DNA from: Cryptomeria japonica
Taxonomy: Eukaryota; Streptophyta; Pinopsida; Cupressales; Cupressaceae
DNA length: 64,000 nt
Assembly (NCBI RefSeq): GCF_030272615.1
Contig: NC_081406.1
Span: 474,176,900 to 474,240,899 of the forward strand
Reading direction: 5' to 3'
Numbering within the stretch: the first letter of the stretch is position 1; each line of letters starts with the position of its first letter. Positions 1-10,704 of this stretch are shown here, in pieces. The position numbers were made by a program, and so were the translations under genes. The notes under the pieces were generated by a model. That model did not search any database. It saw only the letters and a list, made by a program, of their open reading frames with translations, and was not told where the DNA came from.

Positions 1-1380
1 CAAGTTATCATCACCATCGGTGAACAATATAACTTGTTGATGAACATATACCGGTGACTGTGCATAAGCCAATATCCATGTCAGGACCACAATGTGTTGG
101 TTCAATAATAAACTAATATAACCATAGTGCCAAATCAACAATGTAGACCTCCAAGAAGACAAGTGTTGACATCAATGACAAAACCAATGCAACACATGAT
201 GAAGTCATCCATAATACCAACAAGCATGAATACATGCTAGATGTGTTTATCCAGGTGATCCATGAGAAGAATGATGAGAAAGGGGTATGGACTACTCACA
301 CCTAGATGTTTTTATCTAGGTGATCCATGATGAGAAAGGACATGGACTACTCACCCCTAGATGTTTTTATCTAGGTGATCCATGTTGGGGAGGAGAGTAA
401 GAATAGTCTAGCTGTTTTTAGCTAGTTCCACTCATCCTCGTGCATGTGTGAAAGTGATGTCTGGTTTCAAGTGTATGGCACCCCATGTAAGAGTTTTTTC
501 CTCTGGTTTTGAGTGTGCTTCAACCTATTTAAGACATGTAATGTAAATGCAAATGCCAAGGGGCGATTGTGTGTGCAAATGCCAAGGGGTGAATGACAGA
601 TACATGTTTGGTTTTGAGGACATCTCATGTAAGAGATTTGCTCTAGTTTAGGTGATGTGTAACACCGTCTAAGACATATATCAAATGTTGTGTTTGGTTT
701 TGGGTGTGAAGCATCTCACTCTGGTTCTGAGAATGAACACCCTGTTTAAGAGATACAAAAATGATATGAAAAAGTATAGTCCAATATGGTACAAAGGGAG
801 TGATATGGGTGCCCCCCCCCCCTTAAGATGTCAACATAGATTTATGTTGATTTCTCAAGGAAGCTTAGAAAGAAGAATACAATCTGTCAACACCAAAGAG
901 ATATTCTTTAGACAAAAATGTCATACATCCAAGTTAGAGAGGGAATACTCTTCAAGCAAGGATAAGATAGTTGAAAAAGAGATATCTTGCAACAAGTGTA
1001 AAGGAGATCCTTGGAGGAGAAGAGATATTTTCTCAAAAGACATCGATCTCCAAGAAGAGCTATCTTTAACAAACATAACATCTTCTACCAAAAGAATGAA
1101 AGGAGAAAAAGAATTGATACATTCCTCCTATTGCTAGGTGAAAGGGATTCTTGATGAGGAGTGACACACTTTTTACCCAATGTGAGGTGTAAGTTTATGA
1201 TAGGTGTACAATACCAAGTGAAAAAGAGGTTGTATCTAAGGACTTACACCTCTTGTATAAGAGAGAATCCTTGAGAAAACAATAAATTTACACAAGGAAT
1301 GACACCAAGTCATGAGACAAACATCACTCAACAAAGGAAAAGTGGATCCTTAGAAAAGAGAGAGAGAAAGAAATGATTTC
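1..1380. other. Non-genic repeat-derived sequence
   Basis: No coding region can be supported here. A 150-codon open frame at 685-1137 has no recognisable domain and lies in A-rich sequence. Two similar 'aaatgccaagggg' segments near 550-590 resemble LTR-retroelement untranslated sequence, but no LTR boundary can be fixed. Confidence 0.5.
238..384. repeat. Short tandem repeat, about 2.5 units of 55-64 bp
   Basis: The segment beginning ctagatg-tttatc-aggtgatccatga recurs at about 238, 302 and 357, separated by 'ggactactcac' linkers. In two units the start forms a small inverted repeat, CTAGAT/ATCTAG, around a T-rich loop. Units differ by a few substitutions and an indel of about 9 bp. Confidence 0.7.
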
Positions 1381-1446
1381 CCCCAAAGTGTAAGGACAAT
1401 GAGAATAATTAGACAACTTCCAAAGAGAAATTATTGATAAGAGGTG

Positions 1447-1569
1447 TTCCATTTCAAACAAAGAATAGGTCCTAACAAGGGACACACATGTACGCACATG
1501 AAGGAAGGATAACTATATGTAAGAAAGGACATCACGTTATGAATAATGCAACACAAAAGAAAAGAAGAG

Positions 1570-1631
<62 letters not shown>

Positions 1632-1995
1632 ATAAAATACATACTATTTCAAACAAGGAATAGGTCCTAACCAAGGAACAAACATGTGCTCGCATGAAGG
1701 ATAATTCCATGCAAGAAAGGACATCAAGTTATGCAAAATGAAACCTCCACAGGGAATAGTGATACTTTAGATAGCAAGAGAGAAACAGAAAAAGCTATCT
1801 TTGCCACCCAAGTAAGAATACAAGGATAGATTAGGGGGAAGAATCACACATTTCCTTAGGAGAGATTATTTATAATAGATGTACCATTTCAAATAAATAA
1901 GATGTCCTAACAAGGGACACACATGTAATTGAATGAAGGATAATTCTATGCAAGAAAGGACATCAAGTTGTGAAGAATGCAATCCATAAAGGAAA
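1447..1995. repeat. Diverged tandem repeat, three units of about 200-235 bp
   Basis: Three successive blocks start near 1447, 1645 and 1881 with 'atttcaaa.aa..a'. Each continues through 'ggtcctaaca' or a variant, 'catgaaggataa' and 'gcaagaaaggacatca'. They are clearly related but differ at many positions. The family is not recognised and no coding function is supported. Confidence 0.65.
1572..1631. repeat. Compound microsatellite (TA)n(GA)n
   Basis: About 17 TA units run directly into about 13 GA units, inside the first unit of the larger diverged repeat. An open frame across it (IYIYI-RERER) is an artefact of the simple repeat. Confidence 0.95.
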
Positions 1996-2810
1996 TGGTG
2001 AACATTTAGAAAGAGGAAGGATAATATTCTTTCCCCCCAAGCATAGAGACAAGAATAAATAGACTATTATGTTGCTCACTAAGTATGATGGCACCTGAAA
2101 TTGTACCACTATGAATGGCAATGAGCCCCCAATAGATAAGCTAACAATACCACATAATGAGGAGCAACATAATAGGAACTTGAATGTTAATTGTCAGATG
2201 TTACTTTTATGACACCTAAATCAACATAATGTTGTATTTTTATTTTCAAAGCTTGACACTCTTAGTAGAATGACCATGAATTTGATGATACTTGTAAAAA
2301 GAAGAATATTCAAGATTTTGTCTATGTTTCCTTCCTCATTTAGGCCAAAGAATAGAGATTAAATTGGCCCGAAGAAGATCAGACAAAAAAATTTCTTGTT
2401 GTAGCACAAAATCATAATAAGACATGGATTAACTAGACAATGGGGGAGCAGATGTTAACAAAGGAAGAGGTTGGAAATCTATCTTTTCACTAGAAAAGTA
2501 TGATTTCTCATGACTTTCAAGACTTTGTTGCACACATCCTAGAACTTTTCTATTGTATTCATGTGTAGGACGGTGGAATTGGATTGAAGTTTAAAGAGGT
2601 CCAATCAATTTCTAGACATGCGTTTGGATAAAAAATTTGATTATCAAATTTAGGCATCTTAGATTTTCTAGAAAAAGAAAATGTGAAATATAAGGACCCC
2701 CAATCATCCTCTAAGAGTTATTCTTTAGGAACTTCTTTAGTAGGAGATGGTGTACTTGTATAAATTGGAGAGAGGATTGTAGGAACTAATAAAGCATATT
2801 ATGCTTAAAT

Positions 2811-3257
2811 TCACCTGTTCTCATCAGTTTCCAAAGAAAACACCTCATTATTATATGTGTAAGGCACTGCATGATAATTAGGAATAATATTAGGGTTCCC
2901 GACAATATGAATTTCATTGATTTGATCTTTGTTAGGCTCTTCATATTTGGGAGAGAGAGCATTGGAAACATTATAATAATGGGAAATAGGATCATCCTCT
3001 TTCTCTAAGGTATCTTTGTGATTAAGACAAACATTAAGAAAGGGACTATCATATGTAATTAATGCTTCATCTCTAGGGGGAAGATCATGAAAAGAAGGTA
3101 TGGTATTGTTAGGAATAGTAGTCATAATATCATCCTCTTGCACCAAATAATCCTTATGAGGAAGGTACTTTTTAGGAGAAGGAACAAAATTCTCCAAAGA
3201 TTCATCTTTAGGAGGGAGATCTTTGAAAGAAGTGTTCATATTTCCTTTTTGCACCAA
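2811..3257 (-). other. Repeat-encoded open frame with 45-residue internal repeat
   Basis: A 148-codon minus-strand frame. Residues about 10-55 and 55-100 are two copies of a 45-residue unit starting SF-K/H-DLPP-K/R-DE, each followed by a proline-rich stretch and an HKD-x-L-x-x-EDD block. A weaker third copy may follow. The DNA is itself a tandem repeat of about 135 bp, and traces continue on both sides, so the frame may be open only because the unit length is a multiple of three. No known domain is recognised. It could be a low-complexity part of a retroelement protein or non-coding. Confidence 0.4.
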
Positions 3258-3539
3258 TGTGACCTCATTAATGAGATCAATTTTTGGAGAGGGTAAATCC
3301 TAGATATGAGTGAAAGGGAGAACTAAATTATCATCGTATGCATGAAAGGGAACATCATGAGCACCTTTAATGTAACTTGAAATTGAATTAGCAAAATTGA
3401 ATAAAGGAGGGAAAATTGGAATTTGAATTGAAAATTGAAAATTTGAAATTTGAAATTTGAAATTGTGAAATTTGAAACTTTCAAAATAATTGAATAATGC
3501 AAAATTTTAGAAAAATGATTATTCAATTAAATAAGTGAA

Positions 3540-4400
3540 GAATAATTTAAATTTTAAAAATTAGGGCTTTGTGAAAATAACCTCTTAATTTTAAAATTAT
3601 TGAAAGGAAATTTAAATTTAAGCCTTGTAAAGAGAACCTCTTAATTTTAAGATTAAATTTAAAACGTAAATGTTGAAATTTGGGAATCAATTAAATTTAA
3701 AAATTAGGGCTTTGTGAAAATAACCTCTTGATTTTAAAATTTAAATTTAAAATTATCCAAAAGAAATTTAAAATTAAAATTAGGGTCTTCTAAAGAGAAC
3801 CTCTTAATTTTAAGATTAAATTTAAAATGTAATGTTGAAATTTGGGAATCAATTTAAATTTAAAAATTAGGGCTCTTTTAATTAACAACTTAATTTTAAA
3901 ATTTAAATTTGAAATTGTTGACAAGAAAATTAAATTTATATTTAGGGCCTTGTAAAAAGAACCTCTTAATTTTTAAAATTTAAATTTAAAATTAGATCTA
4001 AGATTGAAATTTGGAAAAATTGAGAAATGCACAAGATTAATTTAAATTTAAAAATTAGGGTCTTTTTAATTAACTACTTAATTTTATAATTAAAATTTGA
4101 TCTAAGATTTCAATTTTCAATTTGAATTGAAATTAACAACCAAATTTGAATAGGGAAATTCAAAATTTAGACAACCCACAAGCTCAGTTTTTAATTTTTT
4201 TTTAAAATTAGGGTTTTTGAAATTAGCCACTTAATTTTAAAATTTAATAGTGAAATTTGACTTGTAGATGAAAATTTGAATTTTGAAATTGAAAAAGTAC
4301 CCAGATATGAAATAATTAATCCAAATTAATCAATTCACAAGCTCAATTTTAAATTTAAAAATTAGGGTTTTAGTGAAATGAACCTCTAAATTGTTAAAAT
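3540..4400. repeat. AT-rich degenerate tandem array, about 145-bp period
   Basis: A block 'aaaaattagggctttgtga' followed by 'aacctcttaattttaa' and an A/T-rich filler recurs about six times (3557, 3702, 3860, 3935, 4050, 4200 and 4355, some partial). The better copies are spaced about 145-157 bp apart. Sequence is extremely A/T-rich and non-coding. The 'ttaggg' core is only part of the unit and is not telomeric. Confidence 0.7.
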
Positions 4401-5079
4401 TTGCAAGGAAATCAAACTTGCAAATGAAAATTTGAATTTTAAATTGCATAAACTCATATCTAAAAAACAAAATCAGAACTAATGGTGTAAGGAGACGGGT
4501 TCACCAAAATATAAAGGGGAAAATTTGATTTGGCAATTTGCAACATAGAAGGAGAAATCACCAAATCAATTTTCGCTTTGGGAGAGATTTCTTTTACATT
4601 CAAAAGAGGAGAGGAATCCACTAGATTCAATCACAAATCAAATAAGGATTGAATACTAAGTGGATTGATTGATTATGATGATTTTTTCCCTCTTTTGTAA
4701 GTTGAAATGTTGATTTAGGGTAAAGTAATAAAATTGAAGACAAAGCTGGGAAAATACTGATCTATAAGTTTGGGATTTTATCATGCACCTAGATCTGAGT
4801 AATATAAGCTGATTCAAATCTACACTGCGAAAATGCTCCAAAAAAGCAGGGACCGTGGCATGGCCTCTTGGTCTTCCAAATTTTTTGCACACCAAAAAGG
4901 GTTTTCTCGTCTTTGTGTCTGAAACTTATTTCTAGAAGTATAGTTGCACACCAGTTTCCTCAAATCTGCAATGAATGAAGATGATGATTTACTTTTTGAA
5001 TGTAATCGCATATGTTGTATTAAATGACATGAACATGACAAAACCCTAACACACACACATATGCTTGCAAATTAATGAT

Positions 5080-5580
5080 GTAAATTTTCTCCATAATTGA
5101 TGAATGAAGAATATGGAGCCTTGAAGATCTCTAGAGATGCTTGATGATGAATGCTTGTATGCTTGTATGCTTGATTGCTTGAATGTAGTCTCTATGCCTT
5201 ATCCTATTATATCCAAATGAGAGGGGAATGCCTCCTTATATACTTGCCTATCGTCAAACATATTAATCTTTTGACATATGCCGATATGGAGAAGTAATTC
5301 CTACTCAACTTTGAGATGGGGCATACAGTCAAAATTAGGCCCCAATTGGGAGGACCATAGCGTGGCGCCATGGTCCCAATGAGGACCAAGGCACCATGCC
5401 CTGGTCCTACCCCAAATTGGGCCAGGGTTAAGTGGTCCCAACAAGGTAAAATATGAAAATACGATGTTTATTGTATGGTAGAGACATAAATAGTTCCCGA
5501 TCAAGCATGAGGATGAGAATAATAAAGTGAGGGCTCCAAATGTGTCAAAATTGCAAAGGGTGCAATTTTAGGACACTACA
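5080..5580 (-). mobile_element. LTR remnant or solo LTR, minus strand
   Basis: Read on the minus strand, sequence starting at 5580 begins TGTAGTGTCC, a typical LTR start. It runs through a GC-richer stretch (5330-5430), a TATA box at 5236-5242 (TATATAA) and a leader rich in 'caagcatacaagcat'. This matches U3-TATA-R-U5 order. The inner end, primer-binding site and target duplications could not be identified, so the left limit is approximate. Confidence 0.45.
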
Positions 5581-5599
5581 AATACTAGAAGCATGGTTG

Positions 5600-6600
5600 A
5601 AAAATATAGAAAAGAGTGCTCAATTTATAGATGAAGTGATGAAGACATCAAATTGGAATGAGCAATTTGAAAGATGAAATTTATTTGAAATTGGCATGAT
5701 TATGACAAAGTTATGACAAAATTCTATGTCAAATTTATGACAAATTTCTATGCAACAACTATGACAACTTGTCATGCAAGGATAGCCCCAAAAGTAGCTC
5801 ATGATTATGACAAAATTGAGCATAAAAGGCAAGAGAAATTAGGAGGAATATAGAATTTGAAAAATTAAGTGGCACTAATTAATAATTTTTTATTTATTAA
5901 TTAGGTTGCAAAATGGAAATGAATCAACCAATTAAATAAACAATTTAATTGTGACATAGGATTGTAACTAGGAAATCAGGGAAAAACATCGAAGCATACA
6001 ATTAGGTAACCACAAAACCTAAAATGCAATGAAATTAATACATCCAATAAAGGAAATGAAGACAAGATTCAAACTAAAATGTAAACCAAAGTGTTGTAAT
6101 CTCCTTCATAGCTCCTCCATTGGCATTCTTTTTCCTTCAAATTATGTAGGTGTTAGCTACAAATGCAAGTGATTGAAAGGAAGTTGGATAGCAAAGAGCA
6201 ATTTGAAAGCGACAGCGTAAGGATACTTGAGTTATGGTTGTTAATGATTGAAGAATGAGCTCAATTTATAGGAAAATTGATAAGGATATGAAATTAGCAT
6301 GGACAATTTGAAAGAGGCAACTTGATTTGAAATTGGCATGATTGAGGGGACAAAGCATGACAAATGCTATGTCAATTTATGACAAACTTCTATGACATAT
6401 TTCTATGCAAAATCTTGACACATTTCTAAGACCATTTATGACAAATTAGCTATGAAATTAACTTTCAAATTATGACAAAAGTAAGCATGAAAAGTGGAGC
6501 CCAAAATTGATGGAGAAATTAGTGGGAAATGTTAGAAGAAAATTAGGTGGCATTAATTAATAAATTTATATTTATTAATTAACTCACAAAAAGGAAAATA
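5600..6600. repeat. Diverged duplicated segment, two copies
   Basis: About 5600-5900 and 6240-6570 share 'ctcaatttatag', 'gagcaatttgaaag' type, 'gaaattggcatgatt' and several 'tatgacaaatttctatg' submotifs in the same order. Each ends in an AT-rich stretch (taattaataa...tttattaattag) resembling the U3 palindromes of other LTRs in this window. Probably two related LTR-type fragments. No coding content is supported. Confidence 0.5.
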
Positions 6601-6779
6601 AATTAGCCAACTAAATAATTAATTTAATTGTGACATAGGATAAATAAATAAATTTATTTAACCTAGGGGGAAGAATGTGTTAATAGGATTAAATGATTAA
6701 ATCATAAAACCACCAGAGACTTAGGAAATGAATTAGGCCAAGACATGATTGAAGTAATAAATATATGATGTCAATCATG

Positions 6780-7340
6780 ATCAAAAGGTTAAATGACAAA
6801 GACTTGGGTAATTGATATGACAAAGACCAATGATAAATTGGTCAAAAATGAAAAAAGGATCCAATTGATAAAGGATAATTGACAAAGGATCAATGACTAA
6901 TTGATCTAAAATTGACAAAGATTGATGATTGATTGGGATTGATGACAAATCGATCAAAGATTGACAACAAGTTAATTTGATAAAGGTCAAATGACAAAAG
7001 ATCAAAGACAAATCGATCGAAATTGATAAAGAAGCCAATAATTGAAGATTGAATGGGATCCAAGATGATCTAAAATGATTGACAAATTGATAAGAGATAA
7101 TTGATATTGCAAAATGATAAATGTTTAGGACAAAAACCATAATTTGACACCGATTAGGGTTGACGATGTCCAATTGATATGACAAATTGATTACGACCAA
7201 TGATTAAGATTCAAAATTGATATTGACAAGACCTAATTTGAAATGCAAGAGAATTAGAATTGAAGGGTAAAAGAATGCAGAGGAATGGAACGATGTTGAC
7301 AAATGATAAAGATCAAGTGTGTAACATAAAGGAAATATCA
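6780..7340. repeat. Degenerate short repeats built on ATTGACAAA / TTGATAAAG
   Basis: Dozens of variants of 'attgacaaa', 'aattgataaa' and 'gatcaaagac' are packed into this stretch with irregular spacing. The minus-strand 139-codon open frame reads as repetitive LSI/DQ-rich sequence and is a by-product of the repeat. Confidence 0.6.
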
Positions 7341-9535
7341 ATAAGATGTGAAAACCCTAAAATAAGGTCACACGAACATGTTAATGTATGACGCTACAAG
7401 CGTTGACCAATTTTACATGCCTACAAGGATAATGTAGTACCCCTCCCCGATGAAGCTCTGGTTAACCTAGTTTGACCATGGTTGACATTATTAACAGTTT
7501 GCATGGATGGTTGGAACACTAAGTAAAGATGCTTTGATTCAATATGACGAACTATGTTAGATGGATAAATTAGTGAATATTGACCCCTTGGAGATTATTA
7601 GATGTAATTTGCTTATGTATCATATATATATATATATGTTAGGGTTTTGGGGTTCTATCCCAAACCCATCATAAGAATATATTTCATTTCTATTATGGAA
7701 TTATCTTTCAAGATAGAACCTTGATACATCATGGTCATGGGACCTCTTAACATAGGATCTTCATGAAAACTACTGGATATGATGTATTCCACATTATGCT
7801 TTATTTCAGTACTTGTTCTTACTGATGTTCTAATCTTTGGATGCATGCCCTACGAATGATTAAATTTCATGATGATTATGATAATGCCATTGAGTAAATT
7901 ATTTCATGTGGATTCTATTGGATAATTGATAATTTGATTGTTATGATGTAAATTGTATGCAAATTGTCTGATTTGTATTATTTTCATATATTAATATTGC
8001 ATGTGATTATCTAGAGATTACTAATGTGCAAAATTAGGTGTGCAAGAAAACTAATCCATGTGACCATGGAAACTATTCGGAGAATAAAACTAAACCTATG
8101 TGCGTTAGTAAAGCCAAGGGTTGTCTATTTGGAGAGACAACACCTTGTATGTAATGTGTTTATATTCGTAAATGTGAATGCTTGAATGCGTGTTTAATTT
8201 GTATTTGTTAATTTTGTTAATTACAAAAAAAGGAAATGCCATGCATATTATAGTGATGTGTATTTTATGGTGTCACTTGACACTTGTGTTGTGATGTGAG
8301 CTGGCAACGACATGCCATTTGGAGGGAATTTGTGTAACCAATGCATTATTCAAAATATCTTGATGTGGTCCCAATAGAGTCTTGGTTAGAGAGCCATTAG
8401 AATGGTCAACTCAAGTTTAACCCGTAGACAAACTTTAGGTGGGTTTCTAGAGGGTCAAACTAACTCCTAAGGTTAGGTTTAAGGCACTTTTGAAGGCCCA
8501 TATGATATACCTATGGGTAAAGGTCAATTTTAGCCATGTGAGCACTCACATGTGACTGTCAAGTCACCTCAAAAGTGAGTTTTCTAAGATGGACGAAAAT
8601 TCAACTTTTGAGGATTTCTCTTTGGTTAGACAACCTTCCATTTGAATGATAGTTGCTCTTCCTCACTTTCTCTTACCTTTTTTCAGTTTCCATTTTTAGA
8701 AACCATGTAAGAGGTTGGGAAGGCCAACCTATAGGATCTCACATCCTTTCCAATGAAGTTGGAAAGTGTGAGGAGAGCCTACTTAGGGAGGGGATTCAAA
8801 CTTAGGATTTTGATCACCCACTCTCCAATCTTGGAGACATAGAGTTGTTTTAAAAATTTGGGGATAGGAGATGCATTTGTTGGTTTTTGGAAGAAAAGAC
8901 TAGTGGATTGGGCAGCTCTTCTTCAACCATCCCTCATACCATTTGTAGGATCAAAGGTTGGTAGTGTTCTTCCATGCATTTTGATTACCATTGCTACATG
9001 TGAAGGAAATTGCTTTTGTATTGGCTTTTCTGGTATATGTAATTTGTGGTATTGGTTGTGGAATTTTTTCTCTGTGTATGTCCTTTGTGATTTTTGTGAT
9101 TTTCTTGTGTTATGGGTGTTTCAAGGCCATACTCACCCTTGGGAGGTAAGAGTAGCCTTAGGGTGAAGGGTTGCTTGACAACCTAAGAGCGTAGAGACTC
9201 TCTTCTTGTAAGAGAGAGATACACAAGGGTTATGGGACCCCTGCTGCATTGTTTTATGCTTATGCAAAATGGGGTCATAAGGGGAGATTTGGACTTGTAA
9301 GCCATGGGGGACATAAGGGATGTTTTTGGGTCAAGTATGTGACCTTGAGTTGGTCATATTTTGGTTGCCTTGTGAAGGCATTTGTTGCTCTTTTCTTGCA
9401 GATCTCCTCTAGGTGCTTGGTCCACCTGCACCCCACAAAGTTAGTCACATAGTGACAATGTAAATCCTTGGGTTGGGAGTTTATGTTTTGTTTAATTCTT
9501 TCTTACATGTATTGTTGAGTTTGTTTGTAACCCGT
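7341..9535. other. Non-genic sequence
   Basis: No supported gene. It contains a short (AT) run at 7622-7637 and a run of moderately GC-richer sequence from about 8300. A 102-codon open frame (8858-9166) has aromatic- and cysteine-rich sequence and no recognised domain. Style resembles LTR-element untranslated sequence, but no boundaries were found. Confidence 0.5.
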
Positions 9536-9539
9536 TTAG

Positions 9540-9985
9540 CCTTGGTTCCCCTAGCTCAGGGGTGGCACTAGTACATTCGGGGCTAATTTTTGACGGCCTA
9601 TCATCGAACTTTTGACTACTTTTCGTCGGACTGTCAACAAATGAAGCCGTTGAAAACTCGTCATCAGAATTTTCGATGATGCCATCTAACGTCGGAATTT
9701 CGACGACATCTTGAACTCTTCCGATGGTAGCCATGATCCCTCCTTTGACCAAAAATGTCATCGGATGGACGTCGAAATTCCGACGCTCCCCCACGAATAT
9801 GCATCGACGACTCATCCGACAAGAAAGTGATGTTGGACATACAACATCCTCGTCGGATGTTTCTTCAGTTGGCATCGGAAATCCGACAACTGCCAGAAAC
9901 TTTGCACCGACGAGGATATTGTTGGTCCGACGGTTTGGTCGTCGGTGCAAAGTTTAGTTGCCATCAGAATTCCGACGGCTATTTA
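9540..9985. mobile_element. CpG-rich palindromic block, probable non-autonomous DNA-element fragment
   Basis: This 450-bp island has dozens of CpG dinucleotides in CpG-poor surroundings. The motif GTCGGAA/TTCCGAC and its partials (cgtcgga, ccgacg, gtcgaaattccgacg) recur on both strands. A perfect 17-bp inverted repeat (aaactttgcaccgacga at 9897-9913; complement at 9939-9955) encloses a 25-base loop. Multiple short subterminal motifs in both orientations are typical of CACTA- or Mutator-like termini, but no terminal inverted repeat or target duplication was found. Overlapping open frames on both strands are by-products of the palindromes. Confidence 0.45.
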
Positions 9986-10704
9986 TTTTTAAAAAAAAGG
10001 AATACGCATATGATGGGCACTGGTTTCAAGCTAATATGATGGGCACCATGGTTGAGATGGTCCAACTCCTAAGAGGACTATATGAACCACTGAGTACTGG
10101 TAAACCTATTAAAAATGGGATCAAAGGGAGCAACTCTGGTGTTGATAGGGAATTAACTAAGCCAAATACAAGAGCCTTTAAAGCCAATTTTTTGGAAAAG
10201 GAAGGGATAACACCAATGGAAGAAGAGCAACCCAATCAGGGAGGTGAAATGACAAGACTTCATGATAAATACAATGCCCTAAGTGCTGGCATATGAAGAG
10301 ACACTTCCTTTACAAAATAGTATGAGATGAAGACAAGGAATGGGCATAGGAGGAGAAGATGTGATGAGCAGCCCCAAAAAGACATTCAACACTGCTTTGG
10401 AAATATCACCATTCCCACCTTTACTCTATCTAATAGCTCTTCAGCAAGAGCTTGGTTGCAAAAATTGGACATATGTTTCCTTTTGAATCCTAAGTTTGAA
10501 GAAGAGGCCATCGAGTTTTCCAACTTGCATCTTGAGGGGATGACTCACAAATGGCGGTATCATGGCACGATGGCCCAAGGGAAAGATTCAATCAATACCT
10601 TAGAAAATTTCAACAAGACATTGATAAAGCGATTCAATAGAAAGGATAGAGAAATTCATTTCAAAAAGATAGCACAACTGAGTCAAGAGGGCATGGATAA
10701 ATAG
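9958..10704 (+). pseudogene. gag: Retrotransposon gag fragment
   Basis: Plus-strand frame interrupted by stops at about 10296 and 10318, then open to the stop at 10702. The second part has the Ty3-type gag (Retrotrans_gag) pattern: IPTFTLSNSSSARAWLQKLD, then LHLEGMTHKW, then ENFNKTLIKRFNRKDRE, corresponding to the capsid core. Gag binds RNA and forms the virus-like particle. No zinc knuckle, protease or polymerase follows, so it is a fragment. It abuts the CpG-rich block, and its first codons run through that block, so the annotated start is arbitrary. Family assignment rests on pattern recognition only. Confidence 0.65.

Noticed and set aside
685-1137. 150-codon plus-strand open frame
   Set aside because: Lysine/serine-rich with no recognised domain and embedded in A-rich repeat sequence. 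A chance frame is the simplest explanation.
1488-1670. Open frame with IYIYI and RERER runs
   Set aside because: It is produced by the TA/GA microsatellite.
3557-4360. Telomere-like TTAGGG motifs
   Set aside because: The motif occurs once per about 145-bp unit and is not tandem. Plant telomeres are TTTAGGG in uninterrupted arrays.
8858-9166. 102-codon Cys/Trp-rich open frame
   Set aside because: No family resemblance, and the surrounding sequence looks like LTR-element untranslated DNA.
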